Positions 8,454 through 17,393 of a stretch of DNA of 55,003 nt are shown here, in pieces. The position numbers and the translations under genes were made by a program. The stretch's first letter is position 1, and each line of letters begins with the position of its first letter. Source of the stretch: a bacterium (GTDB lineage: Bacteria; Pseudomonadota; Alphaproteobacteria; Rhizobiales; JAKIUO01). The notes below the pieces were generated by a model. It was not told the DNA's origin. It did no database searches and was given only the letters and a program-made list of their open reading frames with translations. The stretch is from contig JAAETJ010000587.1 of NCBI GenBank assembly GCA_024228495.1, positions 1 to 55,003 of the forward strand, in the 5' to 3' direction.

Positions 8454-8987
8454 TCAACCCTCTGCTTTATAGCGCTCAATAGAGCGGACAATATTCTCAC
8501 GCGCCTCGACTTCATCGCCCCAACCATCGATTTTCACCCATTTGCCGTCTTCAAGATCCTTGTAACGCTGGAAAAAATGTTCGATCTGACGAAGCAGCAA
8601 TGGTGGTAAATCACGGTAATTATTGATTTTGTCATACATGGCCGAAACCCTTGATGTTGGCAAAGCAAGAATTTTCTCATCCTCGCCCGCTTCATCGATC
8701 ATATGCAGAACACCAATAGCACGGCAATTAATCACGGCACCGGGAATAATCGGGAGTTGATTGGCAATCAGAATATCGATGGGATCGCCATCATCGGACA
8801 AGGTATGAGGTACAAAGCCATAATTACCAGGATAGCGCATGCTGGTATAAAGGATGCGATCGACCACCAGCGTACCGGCGTCCTTGTCCATCTCGTATTT
8901 CACCGGTTCGCCGCCAATTGGCACTTCCACCACCACATTGATATCGTGGGGAGGGTTTTCTCCCACTTTGATCGCTTCCAGTCTCAT
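8454..8987 (-). CDS. ppa: inorganic pyrophosphatase
   Basis: 177 aa, the usual length for soluble family I pyrophosphatase. The signature [10 protein letters not shown] carries the metal-binding Asp residues. [18 protein letters not shown] and [12 protein letters not shown] are also family-typical. It hydrolyses pyrophosphate and so drives biosynthetic reactions. AGGAGCGAG lies just upstream of the ATG. It is the first gene of the minus-strand group, divergent from divL. Confidence 0.96.
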   Translation of the reverse strand: MRLEAIKVGENPPHDINVVVEVPIGGEPVKYEMDKDAGTLVVDRILYTSMRYPGNYGFVPHTLSDDGDPIDILIANQLPIIPGAVINCRAIGVLHMIDEAGEDEKILALPTSRVSAMYDKINNYRDLPPLLLRQIEHFFQRYKDLEDGKWVKIDGWGDEVEARENIVRSIERYKAEG

Positions 8988-9264
8988 ACTCTCGCTCCTT
9001 CTCGTAGAAAAACTTGGCAGCCATTCATAAGTAATACCAAGCGTATATTTTAGCGTCTTTCTAAGCGCATGCGGGCATCACTGCAACAGTTTAAAGCGAT
9101 CATGTTATATGATCTTGGGTTGATCTTGGGGATTTTGCAGATCTATGCTAAATTTGATTCGGTTGGAAGGGGGCTATTTTGGTCCCGGCGCGCCCGTATT
9201 TCCCTGTTATTTGTTGTTTTTGCGTTCTAACGCGCACTCAATTTTTGTGTATGGAGCAAACGCA

Positions 9265-11793
9265 ATGCAGCTATTTCCTCGTAGGAATCAGCCCCTGAAC
9301 ATGTTGAAAAACATCAAGCAGCCTTTTAGAACAAGCCTGCTAGCCATTGGCACCTTGTCGGTTTGGTGTCTGGTGGTCGACATGGCTTTGGCCAACGCCA
9401 CTTTGACCAACACGGTTCAATCGCTAAGACCCAATGCCAATCCGCTGGTTGAAAACGCCCTTAATTATGGTCTGCTGGGAGGGCTGGGATTGATCGCAGC
9501 ACTTGCCGGTTACGGTCTCCTCTACGCTAATCGCGCCATGCGAGCCGCCCTGACGCAATCAGGCCGAGAAATTACCCATTACAAAGGCAAACTCACCATG
9601 ATGCAATCGGTGCTCGGTAGCCAACCGCAAATCGTCATCGAGCTGCGCCCCTCAAGCGCCCCCAAACTCTTGTTTCATTCCTTGCAAAACCATAGCGGAA
9701 TTCCCGCCGGTCCACGCGAATTGCTGGATTTTCCACGATGGATTGGGGACGGATTGCCCGATCTTAAAAGCAAACTGGTTACCCTGCAGGCAAAGGGCCA
9801 CGCCTTTTGCATCACCGTTCGCACAAATAAGGGCTTGTTGATGGAAGCCGAGGGCCAAACCAGCGGTAACGCCTTGTTGGTATTCCGGGATTTGTCGAGC
9901 AGTCATCGTAAAGAGGTTAAAATGCTTGATGAGCTAGAAACGCTCAAAAACAAGATCAAGATCATGCAATCCTTGTTCAACGCGCTGCCCATGCCCGTTT
10001 GGTTTCACGATCAGAAAAAAAATCTCTCCTGGGTCAATGCCAACTATACCAAGGCGGTGGATGCCAGCGAACCGAGCGAAGTCTATGAAAAGCAGATCGA
10101 ATTGCTGGAGCAACGCCAGATCAAGGCAGTCAATCAAGAGCTCTCGCAAAACAGCGTATTTCGCAAACGCATGCACACTATTATTGGCGGCGAACGCCAG
10201 GCCTTTGAAACCATTGCTGTCCCCATGGGGGAAGAGCGTGGATCCATCGCCATTGATGTGGCGGCACAGGAAACGGCACAAGGCACGCTGGATCGGTATA
10301 TTGCTGCCCATATCCGTACGCTTGACCGCGTCAGTGCAGCTGTGGCTTTCTTTGATGCCGATCAACGACTGACCTTTTTTAACAAAGCCTATAGCGATTT
10401 GTGGGAGCTTGATGAGAACTGGCTCAACAGCCACCCCAAAGATGGCGAAATTCTCGATCGATTGCGCGCCACCCGCCTGCTTCCCGAGCAAGTCGATTAT
10501 ACCAATTGGAAACAGGATTGGCTATCGACGTACAATTCGGATCAAATGCTTGAGGATAAATGGTATTTACCTGACGGACGTGCGGTGCATGTGGTCGCCG
10601 ATCAAAGCCCCGATGGCGGCGTCATCTATATGTTTGACAATCTCACCGAAAGCATTGATCTGCAAAGCTCATTCAATGAGTTGACCAATGTACAGCGCGA
10701 AACACTTGATGCGTTGCGCGAAGGGGTTGCCGTGTTCGCGACCAATGGTCGTCTAAAACTGTACAATACTGCTTTCATGCATATCTGGGAACTCGATGAT
10801 AAAGATCTCGCCGATACACCCCATATCGAACAGGTCATTCATTTGTGCCGGCCTCTTTATGACAGCGACGAAGACTGGGATGCGTTTCGCCGCTCCGTCA
10901 CTGATATTGATGATGAGCGTTCAACATTTGAGGGCCGCTTTGAGCGCCCCAATAAAACGGTTCTGGCTTTTGCCAGCTTCCCGCTACCAGACGGCGCGAC
11001 TTTGTTGACCTTTGTCGATATTACAGATGAAGAACGCGCCGAGCAGGCTCTGTTGGAAAAGAACAAGGCCCTGCAGGCGGCTGATCGCTTGAAGAATGAT
11101 TTCATTTCCAATGTATCATATGAATTGCGCACCCCCCTCACCACCATCATGGGCTTTGGCGAACTACTTGGCACGCAGCAGATGGGCAAGCTCAACAAGC
11201 AACAGCGAGAATATTTGAGCAATATCACGGCTTCGAGTTCCAAGCTGGAATCCATCATCAGCAATATTCTGGATCTCGTGACCATCGATGCCGGTAATTT
11301 TGAACTGACCTTGGTGCCGGTTAAAATCAGTGAAATTCTCAAAGCTGCCAGACTTGGTATCAGAGACAAGCTGAAAAAGGCTGAGCTCACCCTCGATATC
11401 GATATTAAAGGCGATTTGGATACCATCACCGCCGATGGGCAACGGGTCATTCAGGTGCTCTACAATCTGTTGCAAAATGCCATTGGCTTCACCGAGCCTG
11501 GCAAGCAAATCTCGCTACGCGTCAAAGAACAGGGGGCGATGATCGCTTTTACCGTCGAGGACGAGGGATGCGGCATCCCTGAAGATATCCGCAACACAGT
11601 ATTTAGTCGTTTTGAAAGCTGTTCGCTTGGATCAAAACATCGCGGCGTTGGGCTAGGGCTGTCCATCGTCACAAGTATCGTCGAATTGCATGGCGGCGAT
11701 GTGGAGTTGCTCTCTCGCGAAGGTGTAGGTACAAAGATCACGGTGCGCTTCCCCAAAGAGGGCAAACAGAACATGGAGGAAGCTGCGGAATAA
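9265..11793 (+). CDS. divL: DivL-type cell-cycle pseudokinase (multi-PAS, Tyr at the phospho-acceptor site)
   Basis: 842 aa from the ATG at 9265, which has GGAG 8 nt upstream; an in-frame ATG at 9145 is less likely. Two membrane helices (about 24-44 and 68-88) are followed by three PAS-like domains (about 235-340, 350-460, 480-590). Next come a DHp helix with FISNVSYELRTPLTT, and an ATPase domain with NLLQNAIGF, DEGCGIP and GVGLGLSI boxes. Tyr619 replaces the phospho-acceptor His, the defining feature of DivL, which in Caulobacter reads DivK and controls the CckA-CtrA pathway. The location before tsaE-amgK-murU-addBA supports orthology. The ATPase boxes look intact. Confidence 0.88.
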   Translation: MQLFPRRNQPLNMLKNIKQPFRTSLLAIGTLSVWCLVVDMALANATLTNTVQSLRPNANPLVENALNYGLLGGLGLIAALAGYGLLYANRAMRAALTQSGREITHYKGKLTMMQSVLGSQPQIVIELRPSSAPKLLFHSLQNHSGIPAGPRELLDFPRWIGDGLPDLKSKLVTLQAKGHAFCITVRTNKGLLMEAEGQTSGNALLVFRDLSSSHRKEVKMLDELETLKNKIKIMQSLFNALPMPVWFHDQKKNLSWVNANYTKAVDASEPSEVYEKQIELLEQRQIKAVNQELSQNSVFRKRMHTIIGGERQAFETIAVPMGEERGSIAIDVAAQETAQGTLDRYIAAHIRTLDRVSAAVAFFDADQRLTFFNKAYSDLWELDENWLNSHPKDGEILDRLRATRLLPEQVDYTNWKQDWLSTYNSDQMLEDKWYLPDGRAVHVVADQSPDGGVIYMFDNLTESIDLQSSFNELTNVQRETLDALREGVAVFATNGRLKLYNTAFMHIWELDDKDLADTPHIEQVIHLCRPLYDSDEDWDAFRRSVTDIDDERSTFEGRFERPNKTVLAFASFPLPDGATLLTFVDITDEERAEQALLEKNKALQAADRLKNDFISNVSYELRTPLTTIMGFGELLGTQQMGKLNKQQREYLSNITASSSKLESIISNILDLVTIDAGNFELTLVPVKISEILKAARLGIRDKLKKAELTLDIDIKGDLDTITADGQRVIQVLYNLLQNAIGFTEPGKQISLRVKEQGAMIAFTVEDEGCGIPEDIRNTVFSRFESCSLGSKHRGVGLGLSIVTSIVELHGGDVELLSREGVGTKITVRFPKEGKQNMEEAAE

Positions 11794-11856
11794 AACCTTG
11801 CTTGCCAAATATGAAAAATGGCCCCTTCCTTTGCGGGACCACACCTTGGAATATAT

Positions 11857-13422
11857 ATGACCTTGGACTCAAAGAACAAACCCCTGCAGCTGAACTTGCC
11901 CGATCTCGACCTGTCGGCCCTTGACCGGTTTGCAGCTGGTCTGTTGCCTTTGTTGCAAACGGGGGATTTTATCGCCCTTGCCGGTGAGCTTGGCAGTGGT
12001 AAAACCGCTTTTGCCCGCGCTCTCATATCACGCATGTTACCTCCCGATTCAAACGAAGAAATCCCCTCCCCGAGCTTTGCCATCCTACAAACCTATAAAA
12101 CCTTGCGTATGCCGGTTTATCATTTTGACTTTTATCGCCTGTCCGGGGTCGATGAAGCTGTTGAATTGGGGCTAGATGAGGCACTAAACAATGGTCTTGT
12201 GCTGGCCGAATGGCCCGACAGACTCAAAAATGAACTTCCAGCAGATCGCCTCGAAGTACATTTTCGCGAGGCCAATGATCTGGATCTGCGCCATTTGCGG
12301 ATCGTCGCGATGGGAACGTTCTCACCGCGCCTGCAACGCTATATCGACATTGATCGCTTTTTGTTTGATGCTGGCTGGAACAAGGCCTGGCGGCAATTTG
12401 CACGGGGTGATGCTTCAACAAGAACCTATACAAAATTATCCAAAACCAACACCAGTGCCTTATTGATGGATGCGCCGCGCCAACCTGATGGTCCGCCGAT
12501 CCGCGATAAACGATCTTATAGCAGTTTCGCGCATCTGGCCGAAGATGTGCGGCCCTTTGTGGCCATCGCCAACGCCCTCAAGGCCGAGGGCTACAGCACT
12601 CCAGAAATATTTGCCAGCGATCTTCACAAAGGCTTGCTGTTACTAGAAGATTTTGGTGATCAGCAATTTGGCGACCTTCTGAAAGACGCGCATGCCATGT
12701 CACCTTTATATGAAGCCGCGACCTGTCTGCTGGCTGATCTATCACTCAAAATACCGGCCTCGAGCTTGCCTTTGCCTGATGGCTCACAATATAAATTGCC
12801 AACCTATGATCTGGAAGCCTACTGCATTGAACTCGAATTATTGCTCGACTGGTTCTGGCCCGCCACCAAAAACGCAGAAGTTTCCGTTCAACTGCGCACG
12901 CAATATATGGAGCTTTGGCAAAAAGCGCTCATGCCAGTATTGGAGCAATCCAACAACTGGGTGCTGCGCGATGTTCATTCTCCCAATCTGATGTGGCTCG
13001 AAAAGCGCACCGGTAACAGCCAGGTTGGGCTGATTGATTTTCAAGATGCCCAGCGGGGACACGCCGCCTATGATCTTGTGTCCCTGTTACAAGATGCCCG
13101 TGTTGATGTACCTGTCGAGCTTGAACAAGTTTGCCTCGATCTTTACGTCTCCCTCGTCAAAGAGCAGAACTGCGACTTTGATGACGCCGCCTTTTTGACC
13201 AGCTACGCGGTACTTGGAGCCCAACGCAACACGAAAATCCTTGGCATTTTTATCCGCCTTGCCAAACGCGACCACAAACCAGCCTATCTCGTCCATGTAC
13301 CGCGCGTCGCAGCCTACCTGACACGCAATCTTGCCCACCCCGCTCTCACTGACCTAAAAAGCTGGTACGACCAGCATGTGCCTGTTGAGGAGCGCGCCGA
13401 TCCACTGAAGGGCACGAACTGA
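11857..13422 (+). CDS. TsaE - AmgK-like phosphotransferase fusion
   Basis: 521 aa from the ATG at 11857; an in-frame start 39 bp upstream is less favoured. Residues about 1-150 are TsaE, the ATPase for t6A tRNA modification: Walker A GELGSGKTAFAR and a conserved YHFDFYRL. Residues about 165-510 are an aminoglycoside-phosphotransferase-fold kinase with VLRDVHSPNLMWL (catalytic loop) and GLIDFQDAQRG (metal-binding Asp). In this fold and context the kinase matches AmgK, which phosphorylates MurNAc or GlcNAc at C1 in peptidoglycan recycling. murU begins 2 nt after the stop, supporting that reading. The fusion joins two unrelated activities in one chain. Confidence 0.88.
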   Translation: MTLDSKNKPLQLNLPDLDLSALDRFAAGLLPLLQTGDFIALAGELGSGKTAFARALISRMLPPDSNEEIPSPSFAILQTYKTLRMPVYHFDFYRLSGVDEAVELGLDEALNNGLVLAEWPDRLKNELPADRLEVHFREANDLDLRHLRIVAMGTFSPRLQRYIDIDRFLFDAGWNKAWRQFARGDASTRTYTKLSKTNTSALLMDAPRQPDGPPIRDKRSYSSFAHLAEDVRPFVAIANALKAEGYSTPEIFASDLHKGLLLLEDFGDQQFGDLLKDAHAMSPLYEAATCLLADLSLKIPASSLPLPDGSQYKLPTYDLEAYCIELELLLDWFWPATKNAEVSVQLRTQYMELWQKALMPVLEQSNNWVLRDVHSPNLMWLEKRTGNSQVGLIDFQDAQRGHAAYDLVSLLQDARVDVPVELEQVCLDLYVSLVKEQNCDFDDAAFLTSYAVLGAQRNTKILGIFIRLAKRDHKPAYLVHVPRVAAYLTRNLAHPALTDLKSWYDQHVPVEERADPLKGTN

Positions 13423-13424
13423 AC

Positions 13425-14153
13425 ATGACGACAACACAAATCACCACAGCCATGACCCTGGCCGCCGGGTTCGGCAAGCGGATGCGTCCACTCACGGATG
13501 ATCGCCCCAAACCGATGGTGTCGCTTGCTGGCCAGCCGATGATTGATCATGTGCTAGAACGCCTCGCCAAAGCCGGGATCGAGCACACCATTGTCAATCT
13601 ACATTATCAGGCTGATATGCTAGAGAGCTATCTTGCAACGCGCAAACAAAAGCCCGCCATCTCGTTTTCAAATGAGCGCCGTCAAATCCTTGATACTGGC
13701 GGTGGCATCAAACACGCCTTGCCGCTGATAGGTCATCAGCCCTTTATCCTGCATAATTCAGATAGTGTGTGGATCGAACATGAAACCGATAATCTGGCCG
13801 CTCTGTTAGCTCACTATGATGCGGACACAATGGATGCCCTGTTATTGATGGCACCGATTAACACCAGCCTTGGCTATGATGGCCCGGGTGATTTTTTCAT
13901 CAAAGAACAAGGCCGCTTGCGCCGCCGCACACAAGATGAAACTAGCCCCAATGTCTTTACCGGTGTCTCTGTTCTGCATCCGCGCCTGTTTCAGGACAGC
14001 CCCGACGGGCCGTTTTCTGTCAATCTATTGTGGGATCGCGCCATGCGCGAAGGGCGCGTTTACGGCATTCCATTTGAAGGTCAATGGATGCATGTGGGAA
14101 CGCCGGACGCACTAATCAAAGCGCAAAAGGTGATCCAAGATGCCCGCAAATGA
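13425..14153 (+). CDS. murU: nucleotidyltransferase, MurU-like (MurNAc-1-phosphate uridylyltransferase)
   Basis: 242 aa. The N-terminus carries the sugar-1-phosphate nucleotidyltransferase signature LAAGFGKRMRPLTDDRPKPM; GGGIKHALPL, the metal site HNSDSVW and the closing WMHVGTPDAL follow. With the AmgK-like kinase just upstream it would turn MurNAc-1-phosphate into UDP-MurNAc and so bypass de novo synthesis. The specificity is inferred from neighbours; mannose-1-P guanylyltransferases share the fold. Its 3' end overlaps addB by 14 bp, indicating one transcript. Confidence 0.85.
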   Translation: MTTTQITTAMTLAAGFGKRMRPLTDDRPKPMVSLAGQPMIDHVLERLAKAGIEHTIVNLHYQADMLESYLATRKQKPAISFSNERRQILDTGGGIKHALPLIGHQPFILHNSDSVWIEHETDNLAALLAHYDADTMDALLLMAPINTSLGYDGPGDFFIKEQGRLRRRTQDETSPNVFTGVSVLHPRLFQDSPDGPFSVNLLWDRAMREGRVYGIPFEGQWMHVGTPDALIKAQKVIQDARK

Positions 14154-17100
14154 ATCTGACGGCACCCTGTTCACGATTCCCCAGACCAAGCCGTTTCTAG
14201 AACATCTTGCCAAAGCCGTTCTGGCTGGCGAACTGCCACGAGCGGGCGGTCCCAAACCAGATCCTCTGGCGCTCACCAAATATGAAATCCTGCTACCATC
14301 GCGGCGTGCCTGTCGTGCTCTTACCGAGTGCTTTATAGAGCTATCTGGTGCGACCAGCGTACTGCTGCCAAAGATCCGACCGCTCGGCGACGTTGATGAA
14401 GTTCTGGCATTAGTATCCCCCGCCTCCCCCTTGTCTCAAACCCCGCAAGATCTACGCACCGTCGTGCCAGAGCTGGAGCGGCGCTTGTTGCTCACTGAAT
14501 TTGTGCGCGCCTGGTCGCAATCCATGCGAGCAGCTGCCACACAAGAGAAAGACGCCGTGTTCCCTGTCTCCAATCTGGCGCAGGCAACCGCACTGGCACG
14601 CGAGCTGATGGAGCTGATGGATGAAGCCGAGCTCGAAGGGGCTGATCTGACTAAAGTACATGACCTTGGTGGCGATTTTTCAGAGCACTGGAATTTAACA
14701 GTGCGCTTTCTAAAAATCATCACCGAGCAATGGCCAAATGTCATGCGCCAGAAGAATCAAATGACTTCTGTCGCGCGGCGCGACCTGCTGATCCGTTGCG
14801 AAGCCGCGCGCCTCAAAGTGGCGCCTCCAGATGATCCAATCATTCTTGCCGGTGAAATTGCAGGCGTTGCGGCGACTGCCGACTTGATGGAAGCCATTGC
14901 CCGCGCACCAGAAGGAGCTGTGGTGCTACCCGGTCTTGATCGATTGCTCGATGCGTCAAGCTGGAATGATATTGTCCCCCATCATCCAGAGCATCCGCAA
15001 TATGGCTTAAAGCAGTTTATGGACCGGTTTGACCTCTCAACGGATCAAGTGCCAGAAGTTGGCGGTTGTGCGCCAGATGAAAATGAAATGGCCCGCCTCA
15101 AACTGATCAGCGAAACCATGCGCCCCGCCCGCACCACTCATCAATGGCGCAACCTGTTCGACGAGCCAGGCAGCAAGTCCGAGCAGCTGGCGACAGCGCT
15201 AGATCATTTCACCTTGATCGAAACAGCGACAGAACAAGAAGAAGCCGAAGTCATCGCGCTCATCTTGCGCGAAGCCCTGGAGACACCAGACCAGACTGCA
15301 GCGCTTGTCACACCAGACCGACGTTTGGCGCGGCGCGTATTTGCACGTATGGAAAAATGGGACTTGCTGATTGATGATTCTGGCGGAGAACCCTTGCCGC
15401 GCACCAGAGCTGGTGCCTTTTCCGGTCTGGTCATTGAGACCATCAACAATGATTTTTCGCCCGTTAACCTACTGGCATTACTAAAACATCCCTTGACCCG
15501 CATGAACCGACCGGTTGCCGAAATGCGCAAAGCGGCACGAGCGCTGGAGCTGTTTGCCCTACGCCAGCACCAGCTCGAAAGCGGCTTGTTTTCGATTAAG
15601 CGTAATTTGCAACGCGCACGCTATCGCATGGAAAATAATGGCGAGCGTCATCCGGTAATCAGGCGCTTGCGCGAAGAAGATCTGCTATCGGCCGAAAAGC
15701 TGCTGGAAGATCTCGAAAAGGTTTTTGAAGAGCTGATCAACGCCTTTCGTCGCCACGATAAACTCGGCCTCAAACAGTTCGCGCAAATGCATAAAGACCT
15801 GATCGTTAGAATCGCCGCTCGCCCCAGCGAGGATACGGGCGACAGTGCACAAACTCCGCAAGCAGATTTGTTTGATGCGCCGCCAACCGAGCCAGCCGCA
15901 TTGGACGGCTCGCAAAGCAAGCTGTGGAACAAGGAAGCGGGCGAAGCGCTGCATGATTTTTTTGACGGTCTGCTCGAACAGGTGCACCCGGCGCAAACAA
16001 CTGCCCGCGAATATGCCGGGTTGTATCACAGTCTGATGGCTGATCAGGTCGTGCGCAACCGCTTGCCGGTACATCCGCGTCTCTCCATGTGGGGACCAAT
16101 GGAAGCGCGCTTGCTATCCGCCGATATTGTCATCCTTGGCGCCCTCAATGAGGGTAGCTGGCCGCAACCAGCTGACGCCGACGCCTGGCTGTCTCGTCCC
16201 ATGCGCGCCGAGGTCGGACTGCCCTCACCCGAGCGCCGCATCGGGCGCTCTGCCCATGATATGTCGCAAGCGCTGGGGGCCAACAAAACCTATCTCACCA
16301 GAGCCACAAAGATTGACAGCGTGCCATCTGTGCCCTCGCGCTGGCTGTTGCGCATGCAGGCCCTGTGCGAGGGCGCGACACTTGGTGAAAAATTACTGCC
16401 CGGTGCAAGTGAACAATGGCTAAAACTGTCCCGTGAGCGAGATCACGCCAACACCTCAGGTAAAATTCAGCGTCCCAATCCAACGCCGCCGCTGGCCAGT
16501 CGACCGCGCCGCCTCGCCGTCACGCGCATCGAACAATGGATCGCCAATCCCTATGCGATCTATGCGCGCCACATCTTGAAACTCGACCCTTTGCCAGATC
16601 TTGGATGCGAGCCAGATGCCGCCATGCGCGGTCAGATCATCCATAGCGCCCTGCATGAATTTTCCAAGCTGCATGAACTGGAGTTGCCCCACGACAGTGC
16701 GCAAGTGCTTGTGCAAATCGGCCATAAAGCCATGGACCGGCTGGGCGATCACCCCCGCATCATGGCGTTTTGGAAACCCCAATTTGCCCGGTTCTCGCAA
16801 TGGTTTGGTGAAACCGAACCAGCGCGTCGTGCCAATATTATGCGCCATCTGCCAGAGTGCGAGGGGCGCATGAGTTTTTACAGCGAAGGCGGCGGGGACC
16901 TGTTTACGCTAACGGCGCGCGCCGACCGCATTGATCTGCAAAGCGATGGTGCTCTGATCATTTACGACTATAAGTCGAGTGAAAAGAAACCCGCTGAAGT
17001 ATGGTCGATGAAATCTCCACAACTGCCCCTTGAGGCCGCTATCGCGTCAGCTGGTGGTTTTGGCGACCTTGGCGAACTGGCCACCAAAGACCTCATTTTC

Positions 17101-17334
17101 ATCGCTGCAACAGGGCGCGAGGACCGAGGAATACAAACCTCGTGTGCCAATGACAAACATCCAGCCGTTGAGCTAACCGACGAAGCCCTTACCGGCCTCA
17201 AAATGCTGGTCGCGCAATATGATGTCGCGGAAGTCGGGTACCCGGCCATGCGTCGCGCCGGTTTCTCTTACACCTATGATGATTTCGAACATTTGGCACG
17301 GGTCAAGGAATGGGCGGTAGAAGATGATGGATAG
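14140..17334 (+). CDS. addB: AddB, nuclease subunit of the AddAB double-strand-break repair complex
   Basis: 1064 aa. It shows the alphaproteobacterial AddB layout: inactive helicase-like N-terminal two-thirds (LLPSRRACRALTE near residue 48, VILGALNEGSWPQPADADAW near 665) and a C-terminal RecB-type nuclease with RGQIIHSALHEF, TARADRIDL and IIYDYKSSEKKP carrying the catalytic Asp/Lys. AddAB resects breaks for RecA-dependent recombination. Start ATG at 14140 overlaps murU. addA starts 59 bp after the stop. Confidence 0.93.
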   Translation: MPANESDGTLFTIPQTKPFLEHLAKAVLAGELPRAGGPKPDPLALTKYEILLPSRRACRALTECFIELSGATSVLLPKIRPLGDVDEVLALVSPASPLSQTPQDLRTVVPELERRLLLTEFVRAWSQSMRAAATQEKDAVFPVSNLAQATALARELMELMDEAELEGADLTKVHDLGGDFSEHWNLTVRFLKIITEQWPNVMRQKNQMTSVARRDLLIRCEAARLKVAPPDDPIILAGEIAGVAATADLMEAIARAPEGAVVLPGLDRLLDASSWNDIVPHHPEHPQYGLKQFMDRFDLSTDQVPEVGGCAPDENEMARLKLISETMRPARTTHQWRNLFDEPGSKSEQLATALDHFTLIETATEQEEAEVIALILREALETPDQTAALVTPDRRLARRVFARMEKWDLLIDDSGGEPLPRTRAGAFSGLVIETINNDFSPVNLLALLKHPLTRMNRPVAEMRKAARALELFALRQHQLESGLFSIKRNLQRARYRMENNGERHPVIRRLREEDLLSAEKLLEDLEKVFEELINAFRRHDKLGLKQFAQMHKDLIVRIAARPSEDTGDSAQTPQADLFDAPPTEPAALDGSQSKLWNKEAGEALHDFFDGLLEQVHPAQTTAREYAGLYHSLMADQVVRNRLPVHPRLSMWGPMEARLLSADIVILGALNEGSWPQPADADAWLSRPMRAEVGLPSPERRIGRSAHDMSQALGANKTYLTRATKIDSVPSVPSRWLLRMQALCEGATLGEKLLPGASEQWLKLSRERDHANTSGKIQRPNPTPPLASRPRRLAVTRIEQWIANPYAIYARHILKLDPLPDLGCEPDAAMRGQIIHSALHEFSKLHELELPHDSAQVLVQIGHKAMDRLGDHPRIMAFWKPQFARFSQWFGETEPARRANIMRHLPECEGRMSFYSEGGGDLFTLTARADRIDLQSDGALIIYDYKSSEKKPAEVWSMKSPQLPLEAAIASAGGFGDLGELATKDLIFIAATGREDRGIQTSCANDKHPAVELTDEALTGLKMLVAQYDVAEVGYPAMRRAGFSYTYDDFEHLARVKEWAVEDDG

Positions 17335-17393
17335 TCTGAAGCGATCCCAGAGATTTATCCCCATCAAACAAAAAAACATGGTGAGATAGTTTT

